Assembly: GCA_002748835.1 (NCBI GenBank)
Contig: PDTL01000026.1
Span: forward strand, 1-64,000
DNA from: Deltaproteobacteria bacterium
Lineage (GTDB): Bacteria > Desulfobacterota > Desulfobacteria > Desulfobacterales > GCA-2748835
DNA length: 64,000 bases
Direction: 5' to 3'
The notes beneath the pieces were generated by a model. That model was not told the origin of the DNA. It saw nothing but the letters and a program-made list of their open reading frames with translations, and ran no database searches. Every line of letters starts with the position of its first letter. Position 1 is the stretch's first letter. This document shows positions 1 to 7,731 of this stretch, piece after piece. The position numbers were made by a program, and so were the translations under genes.

Positions 1-264
1 ATAAATATCAACATCACTTCAAAAAGCGATGCATTCATCGAGAGACCCGTTCTCTGCTTCCTTACTTGCTGTCACTATTCAGTTTTCAAAGATCAAATGG
101 GGTTGCAATCTGTTGATTGCGTTTTTGCGAGCCGCTCAGGTTGTTTTCCTCAGCGACTCGGCGAAGATATCCAAGCGCGGCTTATCCGTCAAGCAGTTTT
201 TTCAAAAAAATTGCTTAAAAACCAGAGAAGGAAAAATCTTCTTTTATTTCAGACTTTTTTTATT

Positions 265-933
265 TTATTTTTTAACGGTTGAAAGTCTGGTCCCTTCGGC
301 AGCCTCGTCAAGGTAGGTGCGAAGGGCCTCCAGGCCCAGGCGATTCATCACTCCTGCGGAGCGCTCCCGTTTCTTTGCATGATTCGTGTAAAACGTCATC
401 ACACGCGTCACCCATGCGATGAGGGCGTCATCGGAAAGGTCTTCAGCGATCACATCACCAATACGCGGACGGCCGCCGGCATTGCCGCCAAAGATAAGCG
501 TCCACCCGTTTTTTTTCCCGAAAATTCCCACATCCCGCACGTACCCCTCACAGCAGTTGAATCCGCAGCCGGAGATTCCGATCTTCACCTTGCCGGGAAA
601 CACATGATCGGAAAGCGCCTCGGTGACTTTCTTTGACAGCTCCAGCGAGTTCTGGCGCGCAAATTTACACCCCCATGTTCCGGGACAGGACTGTACGGAA
701 TGGGCGCCTTTTTTTACACCCAGCGGCTGGGGCAGGCTCCCGCCCAGTTCGGTTATGGCGGCTTTTGCATCTGCGGCATCGATGCCGTAGAGCTTCAGCC
801 GCTGGGCTGCTGTGATTTTGATGGTTTCCACATGGTATTTTTTCGCAATGGCCGCGACTGCTTCCAGTCGTTCGGGTGTGGTCATGCCCAATGGTGAGCC
901 AGGTACCACCAGACTGACTTTCGAATCCTTCAT
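265..933 (-). CDS. small siroheme [4Fe-4S] sulfite/nitrite reductase-like protein
   Basis: This 222-residue protein has one ferredoxin-like half domain (about 1-65) followed by a siroheme/4Fe-4S half domain. The cluster signature is complete: CPGTWGC (Cx5C) near residue 83 and GCGFNC (Cx3C) near residue 122. The size and single-copy layout match the low-molecular-weight assimilatory-type sulfite reductases of Desulfovibrio-like bacteria, not the larger DsrA/DsrB or CysI. The likely reaction is six-electron reduction of sulfite (or nitrite) in the cytoplasm, but the substrate cannot be read from sequence. AGGAG lies five bases before the ATG. It is divergent from the patatin-like gene with about 110 bases between the two starts. 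No partner electron-transfer gene is adjacent, so the electron donor is unknown. Confidence 0.82.
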   Translation of the reverse strand: MKDSKVSLVVPGSPLGMTTPERLEAVAAIAKKYHVETIKITAAQRLKLYGIDAADAKAAITELGGSLPQPLGVKKGAHSVQSCPGTWGCKFARQNSLELSKKVTEALSDHVFPGKVKIGISGCGFNCCEGYVRDVGIFGKKNGWTLIFGGNAGGRPRIGDVIAEDLSDDALIAWVTRVMTFYTNHAKKRERSAGVMNRLGLEALRTYLDEAAEGTRLSTVKK

Positions 934-1043
934 GGTTTCTCCTGTATGTGTATAAATCGGTTGTTAACGTGTATCAACAGTGAAACGATCACATACGAAA
1001 TTTGAAACGATTTTTCAATACGCCAAAACCCTGGAAGGTCAAA

Positions 1044-2201
1044 ATGCGGATTTCCGACTTGACAACAGAACCCATGCGCTTATTAAATGATCACACCACC
1101 GATAAACCAGAACGCGCAGGTGAATATATGTCAACTGATCTGATTTTTCTTGCCGGCCCCAGGGCCTTTGAAAAAATAGGCGACAGGGGATTGTCGCCGG
1201 ATGATGTGGATGTGGTGGTCGGCGCTTCCGGTGCCGCCAAGTGGTTGGTTCTGCATGGCCTTGAATCCGCAATATTCGGCACCTGGTTTACGGGTAGACA
1301 GAAACCGCTTCACCTGTTCGGGACGTCCATCGGCGCGTGGAAATCTGCGGCGGCAGCCCGCCAGGATCCGGTCCAGGCCTTTGATGACCTGGCCCATGCG
1401 TACATTCACCAGTATTATGAAGGGAAAATCACGCCGGCTCAGGTCTCGCGGGAAGGCAACCGGATATTAAACAGCTTTCTCCAGTTAGAGCAAATAGACG
1501 AAGTGTTGAACCACCCGTATTGCCGTTTGCATCTGTCTGCCGTGCGGTGCCGTGGACTGATGGCGTCTGACCTTAAACTGCCGCTGCTTGGCGGGTTGAT
1601 GCAAGCCTGGGCCATCAATCAGGTCTCCCGGCGTCTGTATCAAACCCAATGCTGCCCCACACTCTTTTTTGATCCCCGGACACCGCCTCCCTTTTCCAGA
1701 GATGACGAGTTTGTCGGCGGCAAAGCGGCCCTGAACAGGGAAAACCTCAGACAGGCACTACTGGCCAGCGGCTCCATTCCGTTTATCATGGAAGGTGTCC
1801 GTAATATTCCCGGTGCGCCGGACGGCACCTACCGCGACGGCGGCCTGTATCACTATCACCCGGCATTTGATTTTCTAGGCGGCCAGGACGGGATCGCCCT
1901 CTATCCCCACTTTTACCCGGATGTCACTCTGGGGTGGTTTGACAAGAACCGGAAAAGCCGCATGGCAGACGGAAGGATCCTCGCTGACACGCTCCTGATT
2001 GCCCCGTCTCCTGCCTTTGTCGAAACCCTCCCCTTGGGCCGTATTCCAGACCGTCGGGACTTTACCCGCATGGCTGGACGCGATAAAGAGCGGGTTGCCT
2101 TTTGGGAGCAGACCGTTGCCATGAGCAAACAGCTGGGAGATCAGTTTCTTGAGGCAGCTGCATCCGGAAAAATTCGAGATCAGATGCAGCGGATTCCCTG
2201 A
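1044..2201 (+). CDS. patatin-like phospholipase family protein
   Basis: The protein has a patatin-type serine hydrolase core. A Gly/Ala-rich strand (VVVGASGAAKWL) serves as the oxyanion region, GTSIGAW is the nucleophile elbow (GxSxG), and the catalytic Asp is in a DGG motif (YRDGGLYHY). Family members deacylate phospholipids or other acyl esters; the substrate here is unknown. No signal peptide is visible, so it is probably cytoplasmic. The ORF track opens at a TTG (1002), but ATG 1044 has GGAAGG five bases upstream. Another ATG at 1128, directly before the conserved part (MSTDLIFLAG), is also possible, so the first 28 residues are uncertain. Confidence 0.8.
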   Translation: MRISDLTTEPMRLLNDHTTDKPERAGEYMSTDLIFLAGPRAFEKIGDRGLSPDDVDVVVGASGAAKWLVLHGLESAIFGTWFTGRQKPLHLFGTSIGAWKSAAAARQDPVQAFDDLAHAYIHQYYEGKITPAQVSREGNRILNSFLQLEQIDEVLNHPYCRLHLSAVRCRGLMASDLKLPLLGGLMQAWAINQVSRRLYQTQCCPTLFFDPRTPPPFSRDDEFVGGKAALNRENLRQALLASGSIPFIMEGVRNIPGAPDGTYRDGGLYHYHPAFDFLGGQDGIALYPHFYPDVTLGWFDKNRKSRMADGRILADTLLIAPSPAFVETLPLGRIPDRRDFTRMAGRDKERVAFWEQTVAMSKQLGDQFLEAAASGKIRDQMQRIP

Positions 2202-2231
2202 TTTATTTTTACCGATCCGGTGCGACCGGCG

Positions 2232-2321
2232 TTATTCAGGCAATCGGACAACCCGTACCGGAACCCGGGTGTGCTTGATCATCGTTTCGGCCACATTGCT
2301 GTTCGTTTGATTTTCAAGCGT
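2232..2321 (-). pseudogene. remnant of a universal stress protein (UspA) C-terminus
   Basis: The end of a 60-codon minus-strand ORF reads NSNVAETMIKHTRVPVRVVR. This is the closing Ser-rich loop, helix and strand of UspA-family proteins (typically GSVAExVxxxxxxPVLVVR). Nothing upstream in the same frame resembles the rest of the roughly 140-residue fold, so this is a decayed 3' end and not a gene. Apart from this scrap, the 332-base gap between the patatin-like and HD genes is A+T-rich and holds nothing else I can support. Confidence 0.6.
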
Positions 2322-2533
2322 GCATGCGGTATCATTATAGTTGACAAGGTGCCTTTCTTGACTTGTTTTTTGGGGGGTTGAACATCGCTTATCAGAATAG
2401 GGTTTTTTGTCCATTAATACTTTATTTTCAAATGATTAAAAATTAATCAATGCGTCAAATTAACTCCGAAAGTTGAGATGGTAATTTATCAATTTAACCC
2501 GATTCAGATCAGGCTAGAGGGAGCCCTTGTTGC

Positions 2534-3301
2534 ATGGATGAATGGATACGCCGCATTCGAAAGCACGCTCGGGATATTGCCGCCACCCTGCCTGCGGCGG
2601 ATTTTTATCAGGATCATCCGGGTGCAGTGACTCGGTCCCGCTGTTTTTTTGATGGCAGCCCGCTTGTTCAGGGCCTTGCCGAGACCATCACCGGCCCCAT
2701 GGAGTACAACATGGGTCATGGCATGGATCATGTCAAGAAAGTGGCATGGGATGCCGGGGCTCTGATCGTCATTGAAGGGGAAAAAGCCGGTTTTTCGGAT
2801 GCAGTCATCGAACGGTGCCTGTTTCTTGTCCAGTGTGCGGGGCTGCTTCATGACATCAAACGGAAACACCAGCAGCACGCGATCAAAGGTGCAAAAGCGG
2901 CACCGGGGTTTCTTGAAGGACTGGCCATCACCTCCCAGGAGATGGACGATATCTGCCTTGCCATCCGGAACCATGAAGCGTTCCAGGAGCCGACAGCAGC
3001 CGGCACCCGCTTTGGCGCCTTGCTGTCAGACTGCCTGTATGATGCGGATAAGTTCCGCTGGGGGCCTGACAACTTTACCCATACCCTCTGGGATATGATC
3101 GCGTTTTCGGGTATTTCCGTATCGGAATTTATCACGCATTACCCCCGGGGTATGGCGTCCCTGGACCAGATTAAGTCAAGCTTCAGAAGCACCACCGGTA
3201 AACACTACGGCCCCCAGTTCATCGACCTCGGCATCCAGATCGGCAAGGCGCTGATGGGCATTATCCGAACCGAATTCGATCTGGGTTTGTATGCGCATTG
3301 A
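2534..3301 (+). CDS. HD-domain phosphohydrolase-like protein
   Basis: This 255-residue protein carries the metal-binding pattern of the HD superfamily: GHGMDH near residue 62, the paired His-Asp in GLLHDIKR near 106, a His-rich helix after it, and IRNHEAF near 145. HD proteins hydrolyse phosphoester bonds in nucleotides, signalling molecules or nucleic acids; the substrate here cannot be assigned. No membrane segment or signal peptide is seen. GGGAG lies about ten bases before the ATG. The Cys-rich gene follows within about 25 bases, so the two are probably co-transcribed. Confidence 0.72.
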   Translation: MDEWIRRIRKHARDIAATLPAADFYQDHPGAVTRSRCFFDGSPLVQGLAETITGPMEYNMGHGMDHVKKVAWDAGALIVIEGEKAGFSDAVIERCLFLVQCAGLLHDIKRKHQQHAIKGAKAAPGFLEGLAITSQEMDDICLAIRNHEAFQEPTAAGTRFGALLSDCLYDADKFRWGPDNFTHTLWDMIAFSGISVSEFITHYPRGMASLDQIKSSFRSTTGKHYGPQFIDLGIQIGKALMGIIRTEFDLGLYAH

Positions 3302-3325
3302 AGGGTGCTAAAGGCATCATCAATC

Positions 3326-4177
3326 ATGGATCACGAACTTGACCCAACCATTCCCGGCAGCGTGTACCTTTGCCAGGGAACAACTTACGCCTGCGGTGCC
3401 TGCTGCGGTCTTTACAATGTACCCGATCCCTCAAAGGCCTATCTTTCGTCCCTGCTCACCGTCCGGACACGGCGATTCCGGGACCTGGATCGGCCCCTCA
3501 CCCTGGAAAGCCTGGATCGGTTCCGCCTGGAAACTGAAACAGCTGAAAACCAGGACCGCCCCTACGATGAATTTCATCACTGTCCGTATATCGGTTTCAT
3601 CCGGTTTCCCGAAGACCCGTGTGAGATGGAGCGGGTGGGATGCCTGCTCCATCCTTTAGGAGACGGCAATGACGGCATTGACTGGCGGGGGCTCAGCGAT
3701 TATGGGGGCATGGCCTGCCGGACTTACTTCTGCCCCACCTGCGACGGGCTGCCTGCGCGGTACAAACAGCTCATGCGCATGGCTGCTGATGACTGGTATC
3801 TGTATGGATTGATGACAACAGAAACAAAAATGGCGGACGCGTTTTTCAGTCAGGTGGAAGCGCAGCTTGGACGGGAACTGACGCCAGACGCCTGTTCCGC
3901 AGAAGGGATTAACGCCATCCGCCGGTTCTTCCGGCTCAAAACCGAGTGGCCCTGGCGGGCCCCGTCAGACCGCCGGATCGGCAATTATTTTTTCAACGAC
4001 AATCTTTATCCGCTGCCCGAACCCAGACTGGCCGAACCTATCAGCGATAGGCATCTTTTCACCCTGATAAAAACCTTAAGGTCCGTATTTACATCGGCAC
4101 CGGATCAGGACAACGCGGTAAAAGCGCTCGAAGCAGCCGTCCGGGCTGTTGCCAATGGATTTATTGACAGCCACTAA
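3326..4177 (+). CDS. conserved Cys-rich protein, possible Zn/Fe-chelating (YkgJ-like)
   Basis: I cannot name this 283-residue protein. Cysteines cluster as in metal-chelating YkgJ-like proteins: YACGACCGLY near residue 25, a lone Cys in HHCPYIGF, VGCLLHP near 105, and ACRTYFCPTC near 130. Together these could hold an Fe-S cluster or zinc. The C-terminal half is helical and without motifs. I prefer ATG 3326 (AAAGG about ten bases upstream) over the GTG at 3305, which sits directly against the ribosome-binding bases. It lies just behind the HD gene, suggesting a shared transcript and perhaps a shared task. Confidence 0.55.
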   Translation: MDHELDPTIPGSVYLCQGTTYACGACCGLYNVPDPSKAYLSSLLTVRTRRFRDLDRPLTLESLDRFRLETETAENQDRPYDEFHHCPYIGFIRFPEDPCEMERVGCLLHPLGDGNDGIDWRGLSDYGGMACRTYFCPTCDGLPARYKQLMRMAADDWYLYGLMTTETKMADAFFSQVEAQLGRELTPDACSAEGINAIRRFFRLKTEWPWRAPSDRRIGNYFFNDNLYPLPEPRLAEPISDRHLFTLIKTLRSVFTSAPDQDNAVKALEAAVRAVANGFIDSH

Positions 4178-4230
4178 TGGCCGGCTAGGTGTTCGAATAA
4201 ACGGTTAAACGCCATCGGCGGGGAATGGGG

Positions 4231-4494
4231 TCACACCCGCTTGGCACTGAGAATCGGGGTGTTGAAGACAAGCGCTGACGTCTCTTCGTCCCGCTGGATA
4301 TCCAGCTCAAAGGCAGATCGGTCAATTTCAAAGTATTTTGAAATCACCTCAATGATATCCGTCTGCAAATCCTCAAGAATTGTATCAGACACTTCAAGTT
4401 TATCGTATACCAGCGCAAACTTGAGCCGCTTTTTGGCTTCCTGGCTGCTGGGCGGCGTTTTTCCAAAGACTTTATGTATGATTCCGTTGAGCAT
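4231..4494 (-). CDS. minE: cell division topological specificity factor MinE
   Basis: MinE (87 aa) stimulates the MinD ATPase at the membrane and drives the oscillation that keeps the MinC inhibitor away from mid-cell. The N-terminus is a short amphipathic membrane-targeting segment. It is followed by the conserved anti-MinCD stretch (KKRLKFALVYDKLEVS, about 22-37) and the topological-specificity domain with the usual DIIEVISKYFEID core. Length is normal. It is the last gene of a leftward minC-minD-minE operon and starts nine bases after the minD stop. Confidence 0.95.
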   Translation of the reverse strand: MLNGIIHKVFGKTPPSSQEAKKRLKFALVYDKLEVSDTILEDLQTDIIEVISKYFEIDRSAFELDIQRDEETSALVFNTPILSAKRV

Positions 4495-4503
4495 GGGTCC
4501 CCT

Positions 4504-5304
4504 TTATTTTGAAAGGCCCAGACGCTGACCCAGTTTGGACCATAATCCTTTTTGTGTTTTCGGAACCTGAACCGGCAGGTCCGGCTGACCGTTCAACCGG
4601 AGGGCAATCCGCCGAAACGCCTGCCCGGCATCGGAATCACGGTTCATGACCAGCGGCATTCCCGTATTGGTGCTTACCACGACCTGATCGTCCATGGGAA
4701 CCAGTCCTACCAGATCCACGGAAAGCACATCCATCACGTCTTCATGACTGAGCATGTCGCCCTTTTCCACCATTTCCGGTATGATCCGGTTGACCACCAG
4801 CTTGGGGGAAATGGAACGGGCATAGAGCAGCCCGATAATCCGGTCCGCATCCCGGACAGCGGAAACTTCCGGTGTACACACCACCACCGCTTCGTCGGCT
4901 GCTGCTACGGCGTTTTCAAATCCCTGTTCAATACCTGCCGGGCAGTCCATAAGGATCACATCGAATTCCTTGCGGAGTTTTTTACTGAAGCGGACCATTT
5001 CCTCCGGATTCAGGACGTTTTTGTTGTCGCTCTGGGATGCCGGGATCAGAAACAGGTTGTCGATGCGCCGATCCTTGATGGCGGCTTGCCGGATCTTGCA
5101 CTTTCCCTTTACCGCATCGACCACATTGAAAACGATCCGGTTTTCGAGGCCCATAACAACATCCAGGTTTCGGAGGCCGATATCCATGTCCACCACAGCG
5201 ACACGACTCCCGTCCATCGCTAGCGCTGCACCGATGGAAGCCGTGGCTGTTGTTTTGCCAACGCCGCCCTTGCCTGACGTGATGACAATAATTTTCCCTT
5301 CCAC
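4504..5304 (-). CDS. minD: septum site-determining protein MinD
   Basis: MinD is a ParA-type membrane-cycling ATPase that recruits MinC and is displaced by MinE. The N-terminus from the GTG at 5304 reads EGKIIVITSGKGGVGKTT, the family's normal start with the deviant Walker A motif. The switch region DMDIGLRNLD and the Walker B region LMDCPAGIE are present. The C-terminus ends in an amphipathic membrane-targeting helix (LWSKLGQRLGLSK). The ORF is open for another 67 codons upstream into minC, but those residues are unlike MinD, and GAGGTG sits just before the chosen GTG. Length is then 266 residues, as expected. A 160-base gap separates it from minC. Confidence 0.93.
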   Translation of the reverse strand: MEGKIIVITSGKGGVGKTTATASIGAALAMDGSRVAVVDMDIGLRNLDVVMGLENRIVFNVVDAVKGKCKIRQAAIKDRRIDNLFLIPASQSDNKNVLNPEEMVRFSKKLRKEFDVILMDCPAGIEQGFENAVAAADEAVVVCTPEVSAVRDADRIIGLLYARSISPKLVVNRIIPEMVEKGDMLSHEDVMDVLSVDLVGLVPMDDQVVVSTNTGMPLVMNRDSDAGQAFRRIALRLNGQPDLPVQVPKTQKGLWSKLGQRLGLSK

Positions 5305-5464
5305 ATCCACCTCGTTCTTAATTGGTTTTATATGAAAGAACGAAATTAACCGATTCGTTTCTTTCATAAGTTGTTGTGGGCAAACCTCGGCGAAAACCCA
5401 GGTCAGCCCATGGCCGTTATTGCCGCCGTACCGGCGCGAAGATGCTGCTCCGGCTCGGTTTTCG

Positions 5465-6160
5465 CTATCGCACTTCCGGCCACGGAATGCGGCCGAACGG
5501 GTCACTGTTTAAGTAATCGTCCACCACAATACCATCTTCTGACACCCTTGCAACTTCAGCCCGGCCTTTTTTCTTTGGCCGCACACCTGCGGCCAGAATA
5601 TCTCCAATCTGGATCTGGGTAGGCCTGAAGTCAAGCGCCAGAACAATGGCTCCCGTGTCGCCCATGCACCCGGCATGGACCATACCGGCCAGTTTTCCCA
5701 TTACAAGGACGTCGCCGCCGGCAATCACTTCCGCACCCGGATTCACATCTCCCAGAATAACCAGATGCTTTCGGGTGCTCACCTTCTGGCCCGAGCGCAC
5801 CCGGCCGTAAAGCATCAGCACATCACTTTTTCGGTAATCCCAGGATTGGTCCACATCCCGCCGCCGTTTCTCTTCAACCGCTGCAGACCGCGGGCGACCC
5901 GGCCCCGTGACCTGGCCCACATCGTATTCGGATTTCAAAAAACGGCTCAGGGCCTCGATCAGGTATTCATACCCTTCAGTGCCACCAGGATCAATCACCA
6001 CCTTTGCATTGATTGTGAGATGCCTGAGCCGGTCAAAAATTTTACGGATCTCTGCTTCGAGCACGTCACGCGATTGTGTCGGATCCACGGTCAAGCGAAA
6101 TCCCTCACCGACCCCTTTTAATTTTACAGGACCGGCAGTTGACTGGCTAAAATCATCCAT
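5465..6160 (-). CDS. minC: septum site-determining protein MinC
   Basis: MinC inhibits FtsZ polymerisation away from mid-cell. The N-terminal domain (about 1-100) and a charged linker (RPRSAAVEEKRRRD) precede the C-terminal beta-helix, recognised from GRVRSGQKV, LVILGDVNPGAEV and AGGDVLVMGKLAGMVHAG. The helix binds MinD and forms copolymers with it. I start at ATG 6160; a GTG two codons earlier is possible. It is first in the leftward min operon, with about 200 bases before the next gene where the promoter must lie. Confidence 0.93.
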   Translation of the reverse strand: MDDFSQSTAGPVKLKGVGEGFRLTVDPTQSRDVLEAEIRKIFDRLRHLTINAKVVIDPGGTEGYEYLIEALSRFLKSEYDVGQVTGPGRPRSAAVEEKRRRDVDQSWDYRKSDVLMLYGRVRSGQKVSTRKHLVILGDVNPGAEVIAGGDVLVMGKLAGMVHAGCMGDTGAIVLALDFRPTQIQIGDILAAGVRPKKKGRAEVARVSEDGIVVDDYLNSDPFGRIPWPEVR

Positions 6161-6364
6161 ACACACAAACTCGCTTCAATTCTATATCTGCTGTGATGCC
6201 CGTTGGAAATAGGGGTGGAAATGAACACGTTATCAATATTGGAAGGACTATAGTGAAAACAGACTTGGGTGTCAAGCCAGAAACAACCACAAGATATATG
6301 GAAAAGAAGGTTGCAGGAGCGGTGTTACCCGCCCGTTAACAGGGTATACGGCACCCTGGAACCC

Positions 6365-7666
6365 TTATCTTGTTTCCGCGCTTCGGTCCTGCAGTTGGGC
6401 CTCACGGCCATGCTGTTTGACGTCTGCCGCATACCAGTCAAGTCCCTGCTGCCGGCACCGGTCACAGGCAAACCGCGGGATGTGGGTGCCCACCACATGC
6501 CCGCCCCAGGAGGATGACGAGTCGATCCGCAAGGCACCCGCACAATCATTACAAATGGTCAGCCGTTCCTGCTGGGTCTCTGAGATGCCGTCCGTATCGT
6601 AATAGATCTGCCGTCGGCGTTCAGCCAGTGTCTGATGTCCCTGAAGCTTTTCCCGGTATTCATCCCGCCGATCCCAGATGCCCTGCACGGTTGCCATCAC
6701 CTCGGCAATGTGCCGTGTGACGGATGCGGACTGTTTCAGTTTCTCCGGACGATAGTCCGGTTCTTTCACATGGGAAAAATCAAGCCCGGCCATGGCCAGG
6801 ATAATACCCGCATTCACGTAGGGAAGAGCCCCTTCGATGGAATATCCGCCCTCGAGCACTGCGATATCCGGCTTAAGCAGGGCGTTCAGCCGTGCATACC
6901 CCTGGGCGGAAAAATGCATATTGGTCAAGGGATCTGTATAGTGATTGTCCTGGCCTGCGGAGTTGATGATCAGGTCCGGCTGGAATTCATCGAGAATCGG
7001 CAGCACCAGCCCGTCAATGACATCCAGATAGCCTTCGGTGCCCGTCTGGGGGGGCAGGGGGATGTTCAGCGTGGTGCCGGCCGCATTGGGGCCGCCTAAC
7101 TCGTTGGGAAACCCGGAACCCGGGTACAGGGTCCGGCCGTCCTGGTGCAGAGAGATAAACAGCGTATCCGGGTCATGCCAGTAGATATCCTGGGTGCCGT
7201 CACCGTGATGGCAGTCCGTATCCACAATGGCCACACGCCGGATGCCGTACTGCGCACGCAGGTATTCGATCATGATGGCTTCGATGTTGATGTTACAGAA
7301 GCCTCGTCCCCCGTGCACCACCCGCATGGCATGATGACCCGGCGGGCGCACCAGGGCAAACCCGCAGTCAATGGTTTTGTCCATCACCGCTTTTCCAATG
7401 GTTTTCGCCCCGCCCGCGCTGATGAAGTGGGATTCGGTGGTCACGGCCCTGACATCGGGCACACAGAAATGGATCCGACGCACATCCGCTTCCGTGACCA
7501 GATCTGGTTTGAACTCGGTGATGCCGGGGATATCCAGAATCCCTTCCTCAAAGACCTGGTCTCGTGTATACAGCAGCCGCTCTTCCCGTTCCGGATGTGT
7601 TGGGTCGATGGCCCAGTCAAATGCCGGGAAAAAAACCAGTCCCATATTGCGTTTTGCACGTATCAT
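6365..7666 (-). CDS. histone deacetylase-family amidohydrolase with C-terminal zinc ribbon
   Basis: This 433-residue protein has the zinc-dependent deacetylase fold. RPPGHHA carries the His-His charge relay, DTDCHHGDGTQ the Asp/His zinc ligands, and GQDNHYTDPL the third Asp ligand. Bacterial relatives remove acetyl groups from polyamines, acetoin-pathway proteins or other amides; the substrate is unknown here. The last 60 residues add a small ribbon (CNDC and CDRC separated by about 28 residues), an unusual extra that may bind zinc. AAAGGAG precedes the ATG. It lies 65 bases downstream of the HyuA-like gene in the same direction, so the pair probably forms an operon. Confidence 0.85.
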   Translation of the reverse strand: MIRAKRNMGLVFFPAFDWAIDPTHPEREERLLYTRDQVFEEGILDIPGITEFKPDLVTEADVRRIHFCVPDVRAVTTESHFISAGGAKTIGKAVMDKTIDCGFALVRPPGHHAMRVVHGGRGFCNINIEAIMIEYLRAQYGIRRVAIVDTDCHHGDGTQDIYWHDPDTLFISLHQDGRTLYPGSGFPNELGGPNAAGTTLNIPLPPQTGTEGYLDVIDGLVLPILDEFQPDLIINSAGQDNHYTDPLTNMHFSAQGYARLNALLKPDIAVLEGGYSIEGALPYVNAGIILAMAGLDFSHVKEPDYRPEKLKQSASVTRHIAEVMATVQGIWDRRDEYREKLQGHQTLAERRRQIYYDTDGISETQQERLTICNDCAGALRIDSSSSWGGHVVGTHIPRFACDRCRQQGLDWYAADVKQHGREAQLQDRSAETR

Positions 7667-7731
7667 AGCCGTTTCTCCTTTGCCGGTTCCCTGCTGTCAC
7701 ACTCAGATCGGGTACCGGAAGCGGCACGGTT

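Noticed and set aside
29-316. ORFs at the left edge
   Set aside because: No ribosome-binding site and no protein-like composition. They overlap the end of the siroheme protein gene antisense; nothing else is visible in bases 1-264.
5305-5505. N-terminal extension of MinD
   Set aside because: The extra residues overlap minC, lack similarity to MinD, and GTG 5304 gives the standard start and length.
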